Assembly: GCA_022837185.1 (NCBI GenBank)
Contig: JALHJD010000173.1
Location: forward strand, 1-7,348
Direction of reading: 5' to 3'
Length of the DNA: 7,348 nucleotides
Source: Desulfobacteraceae bacterium
GTDB taxonomy: Bacteria; Desulfobacterota; Desulfobulbia; Desulfobulbales; Desulfobulbaceae
The translations under genes were made by a program, and so were the position numbers. Shown one piece after another: positions 5,870 through 7,348 of this stretch; position 1 is the first letter of the stretch, and every line of letters begins with the position of its first letter. The notes beneath the pieces were generated by a model. That model was not told where the DNA came from and did not search any database. It was given only the letters and a program-made list of their open reading frames with translations.

Positions 5870-5876
5870 AAGGAGG
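5870..5876 (+). promoter_or_regulatory. ribosome binding site fixing the nikR start
   Basis: AAGGAGG lies 4 bases before ATG 5881, a near-perfect Shine-Dalgarno. It decides for this start over the longer frame that opens at 5797, whose extra 28 residues do not belong to NikR. Confidence 0.85.
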
Positions 5877-5880
5877 AAAT

Positions 5881-6300
5881 ATGGCTGAGCTTGTTCGTTT
5901 CTCGGTTTCCATGGATGTCCAATTGCTGGAACGCTTTGACAAACTCATTGAGGTCAAGGGATACAGCAACCGCTCCGAGGCCGTCCGGGATCTGATCCGC
6001 AATGCCCTGGTGGAAGAGCAGTGGTCGCACGAAGACGAAGAGGCCGTAGGCGCCGTTTCCTTGCTCTATGACCACCACACCAGAGAACTATCTGATAAAC
6101 TTATTGAGCACCAGCACTCCCATCACCAGGAAATTGTTTCCGCCCTTCATGTCCATTTGGACGCCCATCATTGCTTGGAGGTGGTGGTTATCAAGGGTAA
6201 GGCAGGGAAGATCAAGCAGTTGGCGGAAGAGATGATCGGAACCAAGGGCGTCAAGCATGGGCGCCTGATGGCAACCACAACCGGCAGGGATATAGTATGA
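5881..6300 (+). CDS. nikR: NikR nickel-responsive ribbon-helix-helix regulator
   Basis: It has 139 residues, normal for NikR. The N-terminal ribbon-helix-helix domain (about 3-45) contains [18 protein letters not shown] and [14 protein letters not shown], the DNA-contacting strand and the helices. The C-terminal ACT-like, metal-binding tetramer domain (about 52-135) contains [19 protein letters not shown] and GVKHGRL. Aligned to E. coli NikR, the square-planar nickel ligands are all present: H79, H90, H92 and C98 (E. coli H76, H87, H89, C95). It should therefore be a functional Ni(II) sensor. Known NikR proteins bind an operator when nickel is sufficient and repress nickel uptake. The operator at 5591-5617 in front of the divergent nikK operon is the obvious target. 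The protein has additional histidines (64-66 DHH, 96-97) that could bind further metal weakly. Confidence 0.96.
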   Translation: MAELVRFSVSMDVQLLERFDKLIEVKGYSNRSEAVRDLIRNALVEEQWSHEDEEAVGAVSLLYDHHTRELSDKLIEHQHSHHQEIVSALHVHLDAHHCLEVVVIKGKAGKIKQLAEEMIGTKGVKHGRLMATTTGRDIV

Positions 6301-6459
6301 ACCGGAACTGCGGGAACGCCTCAGATGTGACGTGAATTGTTCGCAACCGGAACCGAACGTGAGAAGTGTGTAGAGAGTCGCGGAATGATATGCGGCTTAT
6401 GCGAGGAAATACATGCCGGGAAAGACTGCACATCCATTGGCTTGGTTTTCGGGGAAACT

Positions 6460-7348
6460 TCACTGATTTTCATCTATGCTCTGCACTCCTTCCATCATCA
6501 ATCCCATGAAATCTCCAAGGGGAGGCGCGTTGCCGAGGACATCGGGAATCCCTTTGATGTAGCTGAAATGTCCGCTCTTCAGCCCCATGATTGCGTAAAC
6601 GGCTTCCTTTTTGCGCAACTTCTGGTAACCGGCGTAGACAATTTCGCCCTCCCTGAAAAAGACCATTCCTCGCCCTTTTTCCGGAGTAATGTCCATGGTC
6701 CCTGTTTTCCGGGCGGCATTAATCAACTGGAACAGGTCAACGGGCGATATTTCGGAAAGTTCGCCGGTCATGCCCGAGGCAATATTCCCCGATTTGAACG
6801 TCATTTCCTGGGCGCGGTCTACCAGCAGCTTGAACAAAAACATCTGCAGCACCGGATATTTTTTCAGAATTTCTTTAAAATTCTTTATGCTGAGCAGGGC
6901 CAGCTTCACGGTGTTGAGGGAAACAATCGTGTGCGAAAACGGCTGCGCCGAAAGCAGGCTGATTTCTCCGAACATCTCCCCTTCCCCAAGGACGGCCAGT
7001 TGAGAGCCGCTGTCCGTTCTCACCTCGACCTGGCCCTCCAATATTATGAAAAAATTGGTGCCGGGAGATCCTTTCTTGACGACCAGCTTGCCAAAAGGAA
7101 TGGTCTTGAAGTCGAGGAGCAGGGTAATGTCCGCCAGGGCATCGTCTTCGAGAGGATCAAATAATTTGATTTTACGGAGAACCCCGAAGTACTTTTGAAG
7201 ATGCTGTTTCCGGCGCTTTGCTTCAGCTTCTTCGAGCAGCTTCATCTGCAGCGTGGAAAAATCCTTATCCTTTTTGTACTCGAAATGGATTAACCCTTCG
7301 CAGCCGCCGCAATCCCACCTGGTTTTCTGGACAGAGCCTTGTGGAAAT
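6460..7348 (-). CDS. cyclic-nucleotide-binding-like domain plus DUF4388 (PATAN) protein, 5' end beyond window
   Basis: The first ATG in view is at 7245 and would give 261 residues. The frame stays open a further 34 codons to the right edge and reads protein-like, with TRWDCGGCEGLIHFEYKKD, a CxxC motif like a zinc ribbon. ATG 7245 has no close ribosome binding site, so the true start is probably outside. Numbered from that Met: a charged helix (1-25), a cNMP-binding-fold domain (about 28-135) with LVVKKGSPGTNFFIILEGQVEV and MFGEISLLSAQPF, then a DUF4388/PATAN domain (about 158-235, GMTGELSEISPVDLFQLI, GEIVYAGY). In the phosphate-binding cassette, the Arg that normally contacts cAMP (FGExxLL...RxA) is replaced (QPFSHT, 102-106), so cyclic nucleotide binding is doubtful. 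There is no HTH, so it is not a CRP-type transcription factor. Such proteins are thought to act in signalling by protein contact. It converges on nikR and shows no link to nickel. Confidence 0.8.
   Translation of the reverse strand, partial: FPQGSVQKTRWDCGGCEGLIHFEYKKDKDFSTLQMKLLEEAEAKRRKQHLQKYFGVLRKIKLFDPLEDDALADITLLLDFKTIPFGKLVVKKGSPGTNFFIILEGQVEVRTDSGSQLAVLGEGEMFGEISLLSAQPFSHTIVSLNTVKLALLSIKNFKEILKKYPVLQMFLFKLLVDRAQEMTFKSGNIASGMTGELSEISPVDLFQLINAARKTGTMDITPEKGRGMVFFREGEIVYAGYQKLRKKEAVYAIMGLKSGHFSYIKGIPDVLGNAPPLGDFMGLMMEGVQSIDENQ

Noticed and set aside
5797..5880. Longer NikR start adding 28 residues
   Set aside because: NikR begins at the ribbon-helix-helix strand, and AAGGAGG directly before ATG 5881 fixes the start.
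5544..5880. Nickel/cobalt (NiCo) or cobalamin riboswitch upstream of nikK
   Set aside because: The leader from the predicted start is only about 70 bases and has no multi-helix structure or cobalamin-box-like sequence; control by NikR explains the region.
6301..6459. Terminator between the convergent nikR and CNB-DUF4388 genes
   Set aside because: I found no stem followed by a T-run on either strand; a repeat of AACCGGAAC (6300-6308, 6345-6353) is direct and short, likely chance.
6337..7164. Long open frame on the + strand (275 codons) after nikR
   Set aside because: It covers the antisense of the CNB-DUF4388 gene; the minus strand shows clear domain motifs and this strand does not.

Overview
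The window carries a nickel-uptake locus of the ECF (energy-coupling factor) type and its nickel-sensing repressor. It most likely comes from a deltaproteobacterium (Desulfobacterota or Desulfuromonadota). The basis is protein style and gene content, not a marker gene: a NikK/NikL/NikM/NikQ/NikO set, a NikR operator resembling the GTGTTAC-N13-GTAACAC form that I recall for metal-reducing deltaproteobacteria, and a cyclic-nucleotide-like domain joined to a DUF4388 (PATAN) domain, a pairing common there.

Layout, left to right. At 1-62 is the last part of a + strand gene. At 106-666 (minus) lies a decayed or frameshifted gene of unknown family. Its pieces join only if a +1 shift near a run of six A and a compensating -1 shift about 200 bases later are undone. 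From 5543 down to 713 (minus) is one compact operon: nikK (DUF4198 periplasmic protein), a two-gene NikL (a small secreted domain and a separate membrane-anchored coiled-coil piece), nikM (substrate-binding membrane protein), nikQ (EcfT-type coupling protein with an extra N-terminal helix) and nikO (two ATPase domains in one chain, joined by a histidine-rich linker). Genes are 3-61 bases apart or overlap by 4.

The 337-base divergent region (5544-5880) holds a NikR-like operator (5591-5617) just downstream of a likely nikK promoter, two perfect inverted repeats of unknown role, and the promoter and strong ribosome binding site of nikR. nikR (5881-6300, +) has all four high-affinity nickel ligands. 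The 159 bases after it (6301-6459) hold no convincing gene or terminator. A minus-strand CNB/DUF4388 protein (6460 to the right edge) converges on nikR. Its reading frame stays open past the first ATG to the edge and includes a CxxC motif, so it is probably cut by the window.

How it works (known for the families, inferred here): NikK and NikL are exported and may gather or hand over Ni(II). NikM binds it through its N-terminal Met-His, NikQ links NikM to NikO, and NikO hydrolyses ATP. NikR with bound nickel would shut off nikK transcription. The points most worth checking are the split NikL, mature proteins that begin with histidine, the His-rich linker in a fused NikO, the extra helix in NikQ, and the broken gene at the operon's 3' end.
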